From assembly GCA_937944065.1 (NCBI GenBank), contig CALDZS010000271.1:1-29301 (forward strand): DNA of 29,301 nt, given 5' to 3'. The notes beneath the pieces are model-generated. The model was not told the DNA's origin. It worked only from the letters and a program-made list of their open reading frames with translations, and did not search any database. The position numbers were made by a program, and so were the translations under genes. Positions 1 through 7,468 of the stretch are shown here, piece by piece (within the stretch, counting starts at the first letter, position 1; each line of letters starts with the position of its first letter). The DNA comes from an uncultured Amylibacter sp. GTDB taxonomy: Bacteria > Pseudomonadota > Alphaproteobacteria > Rhodobacterales > Rhodobacteraceae.

Positions 1-8
1 TTAAATAT

Positions 9-245
9 TTAAAAAAAAAGATCCGGCGGCGAACGGCGCAACAGGTTCCAACCAAGATTGCCATCGAACCCATTCGCTAAATCTAGTGCGCCATAGTTGC
101 CGAAAAAAGGTGTCGAAATCGCGCTGACCACAAAAGAATGATCGAACCTCCAAGGCTTAATCCGCCGCTGCAAACCGAGAGTGTCAAGGAACGTATTATA
201 AGATACGCCCTTCGCGTTCAGCAGAGAGACTGAAAGCAATGACAT
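9..245 (-). other. Doubtful small ORF, possible gene fragment
   Basis: An open frame reads leftward from an ATG at 243-245 (a GTG at 288-290 would add 15 residues) to a TAA at 9-11, giving about 78 residues. I do not recognise the family. The start is hydrophobic, and the rest has a protein-like composition with a segment around FDHSFVVSAISTPFFGNYGA. It ends in a phenylalanine pair encoded by the run of nine A bases at 11-19, a typical frameshift site, so the true protein may have continued past the window edge. Its longer start would overlap the neighbouring kinase remnant head to head. It may be a degraded gene rather than a working one. Confidence 0.3.
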
Positions 246-329
246 TGAGATGCATATCAATTGGATCAGGTCAAAGCTGGGCAAAAACACTATGAAGACA
301 CATCTCGGTCTTGGGTGTCGCTTGGCGTA

Positions 330-1211
330 ATGAGTAACCTTAACCTAGGCTATTCAACCACTCTCGCAAGGTCTCTCCTTATCGGGAGCAGCTTTGTATT
401 TATTGTTACGACGCTGTTGGGCTTTCTCATTTTCTGCGAAAAATATGACGAGCTGAAAGATGCGACTTGAAAAAGGAGCTGTCGGCGATCTTATCATCAT
501 CTCTGAGCTGTCGCGGCCAAAAGCCCTTGGGAACCTTGATTACCCATCTGAAAAGCTGAACAAAACCAACGTCTTTCCGGACTTAAGTGCAAGTTGGTAC
601 TTTTGATAATGCAACCAACTTTTTCGCGCAATCAACTGTGAAACTACGTCTGTTTGAATCGGGCTTTAAATTCCAAAATGGGTATCATCGATTAAAGCGT
701 TTAATGCCATCTGGTACGGTATTGCAGGTTGGTGATCTATTGCTCGAGCGACAAGAAGTATTAACGGACAGTAAGATGTTGCTGACTGTCGGCTTTTTGT
801 TGCTCGGCCTCGTATCAAGCGGTGCGATCAGATATCCAATCTGCGAAGCTCGCGACAATATTGGATTATTGGCGCATGAAATCGAAGGTTGAAGTGGTCA
901 AAACCTTGAGCCGATCCTAACCTAAGGGCTGTTCTGAGAGCTTCTGCCAGTTGTCGAACGAATTAATCCTGCTGCTAGCGCAGTTAGAATATGTAGAACG
1001 AGCCTTTTCCACCAATCCAGCACATGAATTGCGGTCACCGTTGCCGATGTCTTTGGCTCATCGCCAGAACATTAAACCCAGCGCAAAGGACAGTACGGTT
1101 GAAAAGAACATGGAACATGTGGAAACGGGTTTGAAGAAACTAGTCGTAACCGCCATCAACGCACCAACCGTGGTTGGTTATATTTTGCGAAGTCATAGAG
1201 GGTGTTGGTAG
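330..1211 (+). pseudogene. Decayed sensor histidine kinase
   Basis: Pieces of one membrane histidine kinase lie in the right order on one strand but in three frames. The stretch 330-470 encodes a transmembrane helix (LLIGSSFVFIVTTLLGFLIF). Another frame is open over 460-606. The stretch 587-892 encodes SGTVLQVGDLLLERQEVL followed by a second hydrophobic helix, the usual end of a periplasmic sensor domain and start of a HAMP region. The stretch 951-1211, in a third register from its predecessor, encodes RAFSTNPAHELRSPL, a clear HisKA phospho-acceptor box with the histidine kept. Stops and frameshifts separate the pieces. The ATPase domain is absent because the frame ends at the tRNA gene. No response regulator is visible. 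The family call rests on motif recognition. Confidence 0.7.
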
Positions 1212-1282
1212 CGGGAGAGGGACTTGAACCCCCGACACGCGGATTATGATTCCGCTGCTCTAACCACCTGAGCTACCCCGCC
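1206..1282 (-). tRNA. tRNA-Met (CAT), elongator type
   Basis: Read leftward, the 77-nt sequence folds as a complete cloverleaf. The acceptor arm is GGCGGGG against TCCCGCT, with G-U pairs at both ends. The D arm contains AGCTCAGGTGGTTAGAGC. The anticodon stem GCGGA/TCCGC holds the loop ATCATAA with anticodon CAT. The T arm has the loop TTCAAGT. The discriminator is A, and the 3' CCA is encoded. A first pair able to form (G1-U72) argues against the initiator. The body matches the alphaproteobacterial elongator Met tRNA rather than tRNA-Ile2 with a lysidine-modified CAT, although that alternative cannot be excluded by eye. Confidence 0.93.
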
Positions 1283-1294
1283 AAAGGTGAGGGG

Positions 1295-1323
1295 TGATTA
1301 GGACAGATCGCATGAGGCGTCAA
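1295..1323 (-). promoter_or_regulatory. Sigma70-type promoter of the tRNA gene
   Basis: On the leftward strand a TTGACG -35 box is separated by exactly 17 bases from a TAATCA -10 box. The -10 box ends 12 bases before the mature tRNA 5' end, leaving room for a short leader. Both boxes are close to consensus. Confidence 0.7.
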
Positions 1324-1378
1324 GCCGTATTGATTGAATTTAGCTAGGGATTTGCAAACTGGTGGATTTCTGGTGCGA

Positions 1379-2677
1379 TCACAGCTTGTCACGCAATGAA
1401 AACCAAAGCATCGCCAGAACCAACAATGGGGATCGCAAACGGACGCCGCCTGGAAAGCGCGGGGTTGGTACGGCAGCCATCATGTCAAATTGCTCCGCCT
1501 GACCGGCCAGTGCCTGCGCCATCATCTTGCCCCCCAACGTGGCCATGGCGACACCGTGGCCAGAATATCCAGACGCTGATAGAATGTTGCCTGACAGGCG
1601 TGCAAAATAAGGCATTCGATTCATGGTAATCGCGAGCGTACCACCCCATGCGTAATCAATACGCGTATCGACTAGCTGTGGAAAAATATCCAGCATGGGT
1701 TTGCGTACCAACGCTGGGATATCGCGCGGAAAGCGATAGCCATATGTTTCCGCCCCGCCGAACAGCAATCTATGATCGTCAGAAAAACGGAAATAGTTAA
1801 CAACAAATTTGCTGTCAGCCACCGCACGGTTCGAAGCGATGATTTCTTCTTGTGCAGAGGTGTCCATCGGCTCCGTTGCCAAAATGAAATTGTTTATGGG
1901 CATGACGTGGGATGCGACCTGTCCATCTAAGTCGCCAAGATACCCGTTGCAGGCCAACAAGACATGATCTGCGGTTATGGTTACCTTATCTGTATTCAAG
2001 ATCGCTGGCGTTCCGTGTGTCACACTCTTCACGCGCGAATCTTCGTAAATTTTCACGCCAGCGGCTATGCATTTACGCGCCAATCCCAGCGCGTATCGCA
2101 ACGGGTCTATGTGTCCCGCGCCCATGTCCAGTGTTCCACCAAAATATTTAGGCGATGCTACTGCGGCGCGCATCTCTGTGCGGTCCAATGTGGTGATTTG
2201 ATCATACCCGTAGTCACGCGCGAGCTTGTCCGCATAATCATGTTCATGCCCAACAAATCGAGCCTTGTGCGCGGCGTGAATAACACCTGGCACTACGCTG
2301 CAGTCAGTCATGTCACCGCTTAGGTCTTTGACCAATTGGACAGCTTCTTGAGCAATTCCCCACAGAGATTTAGCATGGTCCAGCCCGACCATTTTCTCCA
2401 ACTCGTCTTGATCTTGGCGCTGGCCAGTTCCCACTTGCCCACCGTTGCGACCAGAGGCGCCAAATCCTATACGCTGTGCTTCTACTAGTGTTACCGAATA
2501 TCCAGCCTGCGCCAAATGCAAGGCTGCTGAAAGGCCAGTAAAGCCAGCGCCCACCACGCAAACATCTGTCCGAATTTTACCTTTCGCGGATGGAAAAGGT
2601 GGCAGCGGGTTGGCATGCGCAGCATAATAAGATTGCGGGTATTGTCCCGCAGTGTCATTGGCATCTAACAGGTTCAA
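1379..2677 (-). CDS. puuB: FAD-dependent amine oxidoreductase, PuuB-like
   Basis: This 432-residue DAO-family flavoprotein is close in length to E. coli PuuB (gamma-glutamylputrescine oxidase), which turns gamma-glutamylputrescine into the aminoaldehyde with release of ammonia and peroxide. The N-terminal dinucleotide fold is visible as VVGAGFTGLSAALHLAQ (about residues 41-57), with the ribose-binding acid in TLVEA and the family motif SGRNGGQ near residue 75. A C-terminal YSGHGVAMATLGGK segment closes the FAD site. The start is TTG at 2675-2677, overlapping the stop of the upstream aminotransferase as TTGA. No ATG lies nearby in frame, so translational coupling is likely. It is the last gene of the leftward polyamine operon. 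The exact amine substrate is inferred from context. Confidence 0.82.
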   Translation of the reverse strand: MNLLDANDTAGQYPQSYYAAHANPLPPFPSAKGKIRTDVCVVGAGFTGLSAALHLAQAGYSVTLVEAQRIGFGASGRNGGQVGTGQRQDQDELEKMVGLDHAKSLWGIAQEAVQLVKDLSGDMTDCSVVPGVIHAAHKARFVGHEHDYADKLARDYGYDQITTLDRTEMRAAVASPKYFGGTLDMGAGHIDPLRYALGLARKCIAAGVKIYEDSRVKSVTHGTPAILNTDKVTITADHVLLACNGYLGDLDGQVASHVMPINNFILATEPMDTSAQEEIIASNRAVADSKFVVNYFRFSDDHRLLFGGAETYGYRFPRDIPALVRKPMLDIFPQLVDTRIDYAWGGTLAITMNRMPYFARLSGNILSASGYSGHGVAMATLGGKMMAQALAGQAEQFDMMAAVPTPRFPGGVRLRSPLLVLAMLWFSLRDKL

Positions 2678-4071
2678 GACGCGGCTTTCATTAACCCTTT
2701 GTCTTTGGCAATCGCATAAGTCTCATCCAATGTCTTGGTTGCCAAGTTGATCAATAGATCAATGTCCTTTTCCGTCAAAATCAAAGGTGGAGATATGATC
2801 ATCTGATCACCCACATGTCGCATCACAAGACCGTTAGCGAATGCGCGGTCACGACCTATCGTGCCAATGGTGCCTTTGTCGGCTGCGAATGCTGCGCGTG
2901 ATGATTTATCCGGTGTCATGGCCAATGCGCCCATCATACCGCAAATGCGTGCTTCGCCGACAAGTGGGTGATCGCTGAACGCTTCCCATTTTTGTTTCAG
3001 ATAGGGGGCAGCTATGTCACGTACGTGACCGACAATGTTTTCCTCTTCGATGATGCGCAGATTTTCCATGGCGACGGCACAAGAAACGGGGTGGCCTGAA
3101 TAGGTATAGCCGTGGTTGAAATCATCCATGTCTATGGTTGCCGCAACGTCGTCTGACACCATCGATCCGCCAATCGGGGCATAGCCTGATGACATGCCTT
3201 TGGCGATTGTCATAATGTCGGCGCGGATACCAAAGGTTTCAGCACCCCACATATTGCCAGTGCGACCAAAGCCAGTGATCACTTCGTCCGCTATCAACAG
3301 AATGTCATGCGCATCGCAGATACGTTGGATTTCTGGCCAGTAAGTCGATGGTGGGATAATCACTCCGCCGGCACCTTGGACCGGTTCTGCAATAAAGGCT
3401 GCGATTTTGTCTTCGCCAAGTTCGTGAATTTTCGCTTCCAGCTGACGCGCACGCTCCAAGCCGAACTCCTCTGGCGATTGATCGCCGCCTTCGCCCCACC
3501 AATAGGGTTGGTCGATGTGGCAAATGTCGGGAATTGGCAGCCCACCTTGGGCATGCATGGCAGTCATTCCGCCCAGTGATGCACCGCCCATGGTCGACCC
3601 GTGGTATCCGTTCTTGCGTGCGATTATCACCTTTTTGCTGGGCTTCCCCTTGGCCGCCCAATAGTGCCGGGCCAGGCGAATGTTTGTGTCATTCGCATCA
3701 GAACCACCGTTGGCATAAAATATATGGTTCAAATCATGTGGTGCCAGTTCTGCCATCTTTTGTGCTAGTGCGATTGCAGGTACGTGGGTGGTTTGGAAAA
3801 ATGTATTATAATACGGCAGCTCTTTCATCTGACGATAGGCAGCGTCTGCCAACTCGTCACGGCCATACCCGATATTGACGCACCAAAGACCCGCCATTGC
3901 GTCCAGAATTTTACGCCCAGTGCTGTCGGTCAGCATGGGGCCATCAGCAGCGGTGACAACCAGGGCGCCTTTCTTTGCAAGTTCGGCATTCGCAGTGAAC
4001 GGATGCATGTGATGTGCCGCATCGATGGCTTGCAGCTCATCTGTGGGCAGGTGGTTTGAAATTAGGTTCAT
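2674..4071 (-). CDS. Class III PLP aminotransferase, probable putrescine/omega-amine type
   Basis: This 465-residue protein belongs to the class III (omega) aminotransferases. The PLP lysine is about residue 291 in IMTIAKGMSSGYAPIGG. It is preceded by the cofactor-binding LLIADEVITGFGRTG, and the N-terminal LDAMAGLWCVNIGYG is typical of the SpuC/omega-amine:pyruvate group. Members move the amino group of putrescine, GABA, taurine or similar amines to pyruvate or 2-oxoglutarate. Here it lies between a glutamylputrescine-synthetase-like gene (11 bases upstream) and a PuuB-like oxidase (4-base overlap). It therefore probably acts on putrescine, on a glutamylated derivative, or on GABA at the end of the pathway. 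The ATG start has an AAGGA Shine-Dalgarno about 8 bases upstream. The substrate cannot be fixed from sequence alone. Confidence 0.85.
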   Translation of the reverse strand: MNLISNHLPTDELQAIDAAHHMHPFTANAELAKKGALVVTAADGPMLTDSTGRKILDAMAGLWCVNIGYGRDELADAAYRQMKELPYYNTFFQTTHVPAIALAQKMAELAPHDLNHIFYANGGSDANDTNIRLARHYWAAKGKPSKKVIIARKNGYHGSTMGGASLGGMTAMHAQGGLPIPDICHIDQPYWWGEGGDQSPEEFGLERARQLEAKIHELGEDKIAAFIAEPVQGAGGVIIPPSTYWPEIQRICDAHDILLIADEVITGFGRTGNMWGAETFGIRADIMTIAKGMSSGYAPIGGSMVSDDVAATIDMDDFNHGYTYSGHPVSCAVAMENLRIIEEENIVGHVRDIAAPYLKQKWEAFSDHPLVGEARICGMMGALAMTPDKSSRAAFAADKGTIGTIGRDRAFANGLVMRHVGDQMIISPPLILTEKDIDLLINLATKTLDETYAIAKDKGLMKAAS

Positions 4072-4082
4072 CGGTTTATCCT

Positions 4083-5447
4083 TTATGCGTTCAGCAACAG
4101 ATGTTCACGTTCCCAAGGCGAAATTTCGCGTTGGTATTCTTCAATTTCGGCGTGCTTAATGTCCGAGTACAGCTTGCAAAACTCCTCACCCAGAACGGCG
4201 TGAAGGTCTTTGGATTTGTCAAATAGATCCAGTGCGTTTGACAGGCTCCGGGGTAAATCGTTTTTTGACGACCAGACTTCTGTCTTGGCCTCGCGGCGCG
4301 GTTTTAGGCCTTGTTCTATTCCCAGATACCCTGCCGCCAAACTGGCGGCGATAGACAAGTACGGATTGGTGTCACTGCCTGTCACGCGGTTTTCAACACG
4401 GCGTGCTTCAGGGCCTGAATTGGGAATGCGCAGACCTGTGGTGCGGTTGTCTGATGCCCATTCCAAATTTGTGGGCGCGGACATTTGGCCCGCAAACCGT
4501 CGGAATGAATTTACATAAGGTGCCAGTAGTGGCACGGCCTCCATCAAGAATTTTTGCGAGCCAGCGATAAATTGGAAAAACTCTTCTGTCGGTTCGCCTG
4601 CTGCATCGGAAAAGATGTTCTGACCCGTCTTTATATCCACCACAGATTGGTGGATATGCATCGCCGATCCTGGTTCATCGCGCATGGGTTTCGCCATGAA
4701 GGTCGCAAAATTGCCATGCCGCAAAGCAGCCTCGCGGATGGTGCGTTTGAAATAGAATACTTGATCGGCCAACTCTAAAGGGTCGCCATGCATCAAGTTA
4801 ATCTCGATCTGGCCTGCACCACCTTCGTGGATCAACGTGTCGATTTTCAGCCCTTGTGCCTCGGCATAGTCATAAATCTCGTCGATCACCTCGCCATATT
4901 CATCAACCGCGACCATTGAAAACGCCTGCTGGCGCGCGCCGCGACGGCCGGTGCGGCCCACGGGTGGTTTGATGTCTTTTGTGGGGTCTGTATTTGGCTT
5001 GGTCAGATAGAATTCCAGCTCTGGGGCCACAATCGGTTGCCAACCTTTAGCCGCGTATAGGTCCAAAACACGTTTCAAAACGTTCCGTGGAGCGATTGGC
5101 AGGGGGTTGCCTTTTCGATCGACCAGATCACATACCACCTGCAACGAACAATCTTCGGCCCATGGGATTGCGCGCGCAGTGGACATGTTTGGACGCAAAA
5201 CAATATCTTCTTCGCGCCACTGTTCCTTAATATCCATATCGACATACTCGCCAGAAATTGTTTGGTAGTACAAAGATATGGGCAGGAACAATTCCTGATC
5301 CGGTGTGAACTTATAGTAAGGCATCGCCTTGCCGCGTGACATACCTGCAAGGTCTGGAATGATGCATTCCACCTCTTCCAGTTTGCGGCCCGCACGGTAG
5401 GCGTCAAACGCGGGCGGTAAAGTGTCTATCCAACTATTGGTTGTCAC
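4083..5447 (-). CDS. puuA: Glutamine-synthetase-family ligase, gamma-glutamylputrescine synthetase-like
   Basis: This 454-residue protein has the glutamine synthetase fold, with the catalytic features in order: PELEFY, GGAGQIEIN, AMHIHQS, NSFRR, NRTTGLRIP and RVENRVTGSDTNPYL. The short N-terminal beta-grasp domain contains VECIIPDLAGMSRGK, characteristic of PuuA-like ligases that join glutamate to an amine with ATP rather than of housekeeping GlnA. It is the first enzyme gene of the leftward operon, ahead of an aminotransferase and a PuuB-like oxidase, which supports a role in glutamylating putrescine. The start is GTG at 5445-5447 with an AAGGA Shine-Dalgarno. A candidate GntR operator lies about 40 bases upstream. 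A second, diverged family member lies at 10292-11632. Confidence 0.85.
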   Translation of the reverse strand: MTTNSWIDTLPPAFDAYRAGRKLEEVECIIPDLAGMSRGKAMPYYKFTPDQELFLPISLYYQTISGEYVDMDIKEQWREEDIVLRPNMSTARAIPWAEDCSLQVVCDLVDRKGNPLPIAPRNVLKRVLDLYAAKGWQPIVAPELEFYLTKPNTDPTKDIKPPVGRTGRRGARQQAFSMVAVDEYGEVIDEIYDYAEAQGLKIDTLIHEGGAGQIEINLMHGDPLELADQVFYFKRTIREAALRHGNFATFMAKPMRDEPGSAMHIHQSVVDIKTGQNIFSDAAGEPTEEFFQFIAGSQKFLMEAVPLLAPYVNSFRRFAGQMSAPTNLEWASDNRTTGLRIPNSGPEARRVENRVTGSDTNPYLSIAASLAAGYLGIEQGLKPRREAKTEVWSSKNDLPRSLSNALDLFDKSKDLHAVLGEEFCKLYSDIKHAEIEEYQREISPWEREHLLLNA

Positions 5448-5486
5448 TGGGTTTCCTTTTTTGTTCCCGATTAGGGCTTTGTCGAA

Positions 5487-5500
5487 AATATGATCAAATT
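5487..5500. promoter_or_regulatory. Candidate GntR operator before puuA
   Basis: The 14-base site AATATGATCAAATT is palindromic apart from one position. It differs by a single base from the core of the perfect palindrome at 6279-6294 before potF. It lies in the 63-base gap between the regulator gene and the leftward ligase gene. Confidence 0.55.
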
Positions 5501-5510
5501 ATGAAATCTG

Positions 5511-6182
5511 TCAATCGCGTTGTGGCGCAGGTGGTGCGCCCAAGTCCAATTCAACCTGATCAAGACCTTGGCGCAAATCCCCAACCATTGCTTGGCGGAC
5601 ATGCTCTGGATCCTTGGCGCGCAATCCTTCGATGATCTTGTCATGTTGGTCCGGCAGGTTGTGTGTGCCAACGCGACCGCAGACGACGCGCATACTGGGC
5701 CCTATCCGCAGCCAAAGTGACCCTGCAATAGCATTTAAGACTTGCGCTTCTGCATGATCATATAGCTGAAAATGAAAGGTGTAATTGTGTAAAAGGTAAC
5801 CTTCTATGTCACCCTTTGATATCGCCTCGTTCAACAGGGAATCTGTCACTTGTAACCGATCAATCAGCCCGTTATCTGCCTTTTTTGCGGCCAGAAAGGC
5901 CAATCGAGGCTCTATTGATAGCCGAACAAATGCGATCTCTTCCAATTGCGCAGGCTCCAGTACGGGCACACTAATTCGGCGATTTCCCAAAGCGGTTAAC
6001 GCGCCTTCCGATGTCAAGCGGCGCAACGCCTCGCGGACGGGGGTCATGCCCGCACCTACTTCGTCGATCAAACCTTGGATTGTGACGGGTTGGCCAGGGA
6101 CCAAGGTGCCAAATAATATCATTTCGCGGATCTGTTCATAGACGCGTAGATGCTCTGGTATTTTCGCTATGATCTTGTTCAT
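5511..6182 (-). CDS. GntR-family (FCD domain) transcriptional regulator
   Basis: This is a regulator of about 223 residues. The N-terminal winged helix-turn-helix contains VTIQGLIDEVGAGMTPVREALRRL (helix-turn-helix, roughly residues 30-55). The C-terminal all-helical FCD ligand domain keeps scattered histidines and acids (HNYTFHFQLYDH, LPDQHDKI) of the kind that bind a metal in this class. The frame is open back to 6317, but the ATG at 6180-6182 fits the family length and leaves the upstream inverted repeats non-coding, so I chose it. It is divergent from potF and upstream of puuA in the same direction. It is probably autoregulated and responds to a polyamine or a pathway intermediate, which is inference from position. 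Confidence 0.85.
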   Translation of the reverse strand: MNKIIAKIPEHLRVYEQIREMILFGTLVPGQPVTIQGLIDEVGAGMTPVREALRRLTSEGALTALGNRRISVPVLEPAQLEEIAFVRLSIEPRLAFLAAKKADNGLIDRLQVTDSLLNEAISKGDIEGYLLHNYTFHFQLYDHAEAQVLNAIAGSLWLRIGPSMRVVCGRVGTHNLPDQHDKIIEGLRAKDPEHVRQAMVGDLRQGLDQVELDLGAPPAPQRD

Positions 6183-6236
6183 ATGGTTGTTGCCTTTCGG
6201 ACGTGAATAGCTAGCATCAGCCTTGGGATCAAATTT

Positions 6237-6255
6237 TACGATTTCGCGAATCGTA
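6237..6255. promoter_or_regulatory. Inverted repeat in the gntR-potF gap
   Basis: The site is TACGATT, a 5-base spacer TCGCG, then AATCGTA: perfect 7-base arms. It lies 55 bases upstream of the regulator's ATG and is unrelated in sequence to the TGATCA palindrome beside it. It could be a second operator or a hairpin in the regulator's leader. Confidence 0.45.
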
Positions 6256-6278
6256 GACTTAGCTTGCACCGAATCGAA

Positions 6279-6294
6279 TAATTTGATCAAATTA
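6279..6294. promoter_or_regulatory. Candidate GntR operator before potF
   Basis: TAATTTGATCAAATTA is a perfect 16-base palindrome located 38 bases before the potF start, in the divergent gap. Its size and symmetry suit a GntR/FCD dimer. The near copy at 5487-5500 supports a regulatory role. Confidence 0.6.
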
Positions 6295-6332
6295 AAAATT
6301 CGGGGGTCACCCTGCAACTTCGGGAGAGAAAC

Positions 6333-7415
6333 ATGAAATCAGTATTCACATTGGCAGCCAGCCTAACATTGGCGGCAACTACCGCCTTTGCGGAAGAAGT
6401 GCGCGTATATAATTGGTCTGATTATATCGACGAAGCACTTTTGGAGAAATTTGAGACGGATACTGGGATCAAATTGATCTACGATGTTTTCGACAGTAAC
6501 GAAGTTTTGGAAACAAAGTTGCTGGCAGGCGGATCAGGGTATGATGTTGTGGTGCCATCAGGCACGTTTCTACAACGCCAGATCACTGCAGGTGTGTTTC
6601 AAAAACTGGATCAAACGCAACTGTCCAACAATGGCAACCTATGGGATCTGATCAAAGATCGCACTGCCATTTATGATCCGGGCAATGCATATTCTGTTAA
6701 CTACATGTGGGGCACCACTGGTATTGGCGTGAACGAAGGCAAAGTGAAAGCGGCCTTGGGCGAAGACGCTCCGATTGACAGCTTGGCTTTGGTATTCGAT
6801 CCAAAGAATATGGAGAAGTTGGGCGATTGCGGAGTGCATTTTCTTGATGCTCCGGCCGAAATGTTGCCGGCTGCCTTGGCATATTTAGGTGAAGACCCAA
6901 ACAGCCATGACCCAGCTGTGATTGCCAAAGCAGAAGCGGTGTATAACGCTGTGCGCCCTTACATCACCAAATTCCACAGTTCTGAGTATATTAACGCATT
7001 GGCAAACGGTGACATCTGTGTCGCGTTCGGTTGGTCAGGCGACATTCTGCAAGCGCGCGATCGTGCGGCCGAAGCAGAAAATGGTGTAGAGATTTCATAT
7101 AATGCGCCAAGCGAGGGTGCGTTGATGTGGTTCGACCAACTGGCGGTTCCGTCAGATGCGCCAAACCCAGTAGCAGCGCACAAGTTCATCAACTTTATCA
7201 TGGATGCGCAAAACATGGCCGACGCGTCGAACTATGTTTATTATGCAAACGGAAACAAAGCATCGCAGCCACTGCTAGAGGAAGACGTGATCGGGGATCC
7301 AGCGATTTATCCTACACCAGCAGCGTTGGAAAAATTGTATATCACGACACCATATCCACAAAAGGTTCAGCGCACCGTTACGCGTCTATGGACCAAAATA
7401 AAGTCAGGCACCTAA
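6333..7415 (+). CDS. potF: Polyamine ABC transporter periplasmic binding protein
   Basis: This 360-residue protein has a Sec signal peptide (about 20 residues, cut after TTAFA), no lipobox cysteine, and the PotD/PotF-type bacterial binding-protein fold. The mature protein opens with VRVYNWSDYID, the segment that in PotF supplies polyamine-contacting residues. GSGYDVVVPSG and the acidic, tryptophan-rich pocket segments (GDICVAFGWSGDI, LMWFDQLAVPSD) follow. It captures putrescine or spermidine in the periplasm for the permease encoded downstream. The ATG has a GGGAGAG Shine-Dalgarno. It is the first gene of the rightward operon. A strong hairpin follows its stop codon and may raise its expression above that of the membrane components. 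Confidence 0.92.
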   Translation: MKSVFTLAASLTLAATTAFAEEVRVYNWSDYIDEALLEKFETDTGIKLIYDVFDSNEVLETKLLAGGSGYDVVVPSGTFLQRQITAGVFQKLDQTQLSNNGNLWDLIKDRTAIYDPGNAYSVNYMWGTTGIGVNEGKVKAALGEDAPIDSLALVFDPKNMEKLGDCGVHFLDAPAEMLPAALAYLGEDPNSHDPAVIAKAEAVYNAVRPYITKFHSSEYINALANGDICVAFGWSGDILQARDRAAEAENGVEISYNAPSEGALMWFDQLAVPSDAPNPVAAHKFINFIMDAQNMADASNYVYYANGNKASQPLLEEDVIGDPAIYPTPAALEKLYITTPYPQKVQRTVTRLWTKIKSGT

Positions 7416-7427
7416 GGGTGTTGATCA

Positions 7428-7457
7428 GGGCGGCTTGCACGAGAGTGTAGGCCGCCC
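7428..7457 (+). other. 13-bp intercistronic hairpin with GAGA loop
   Basis: GGGCGGCTTGCAC, the loop GAGA, then GTGTAGGCCGCCC form 13 consecutive pairs (two G-U) closed by a GNRA-type tetraloop. It lies in the 53-base gap after potF and ends 11 bases before potG. No U run follows, so it is unlikely to terminate fully. It more probably stabilises the potF message or limits potG translation. Confidence 0.75.
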
Positions 7458-7468
7458 AGATTGCTTAT

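Noticed and set aside
1163..1178. ACCAACCGTGGTTGGT as a tRNA terminator
   Set aside because: It is a good dyad, but on the tRNA strand no T run follows. On the other strand the T run is broken, so termination is doubtful.
6183..6317. Longer N-terminus for the GntR regulator
   Set aside because: The extension would cover both inverted repeats and nearly reach the potF start, and it does not look like regulator sequence. The ATG at 6182 gives the usual length.
6466..6482. GATCAAATTGATC inside potF as a further operator
   Set aside because: GATCAA is frequent in this coding DNA because of common codon pairs, and the symmetry with the 16-base palindrome is only partial.
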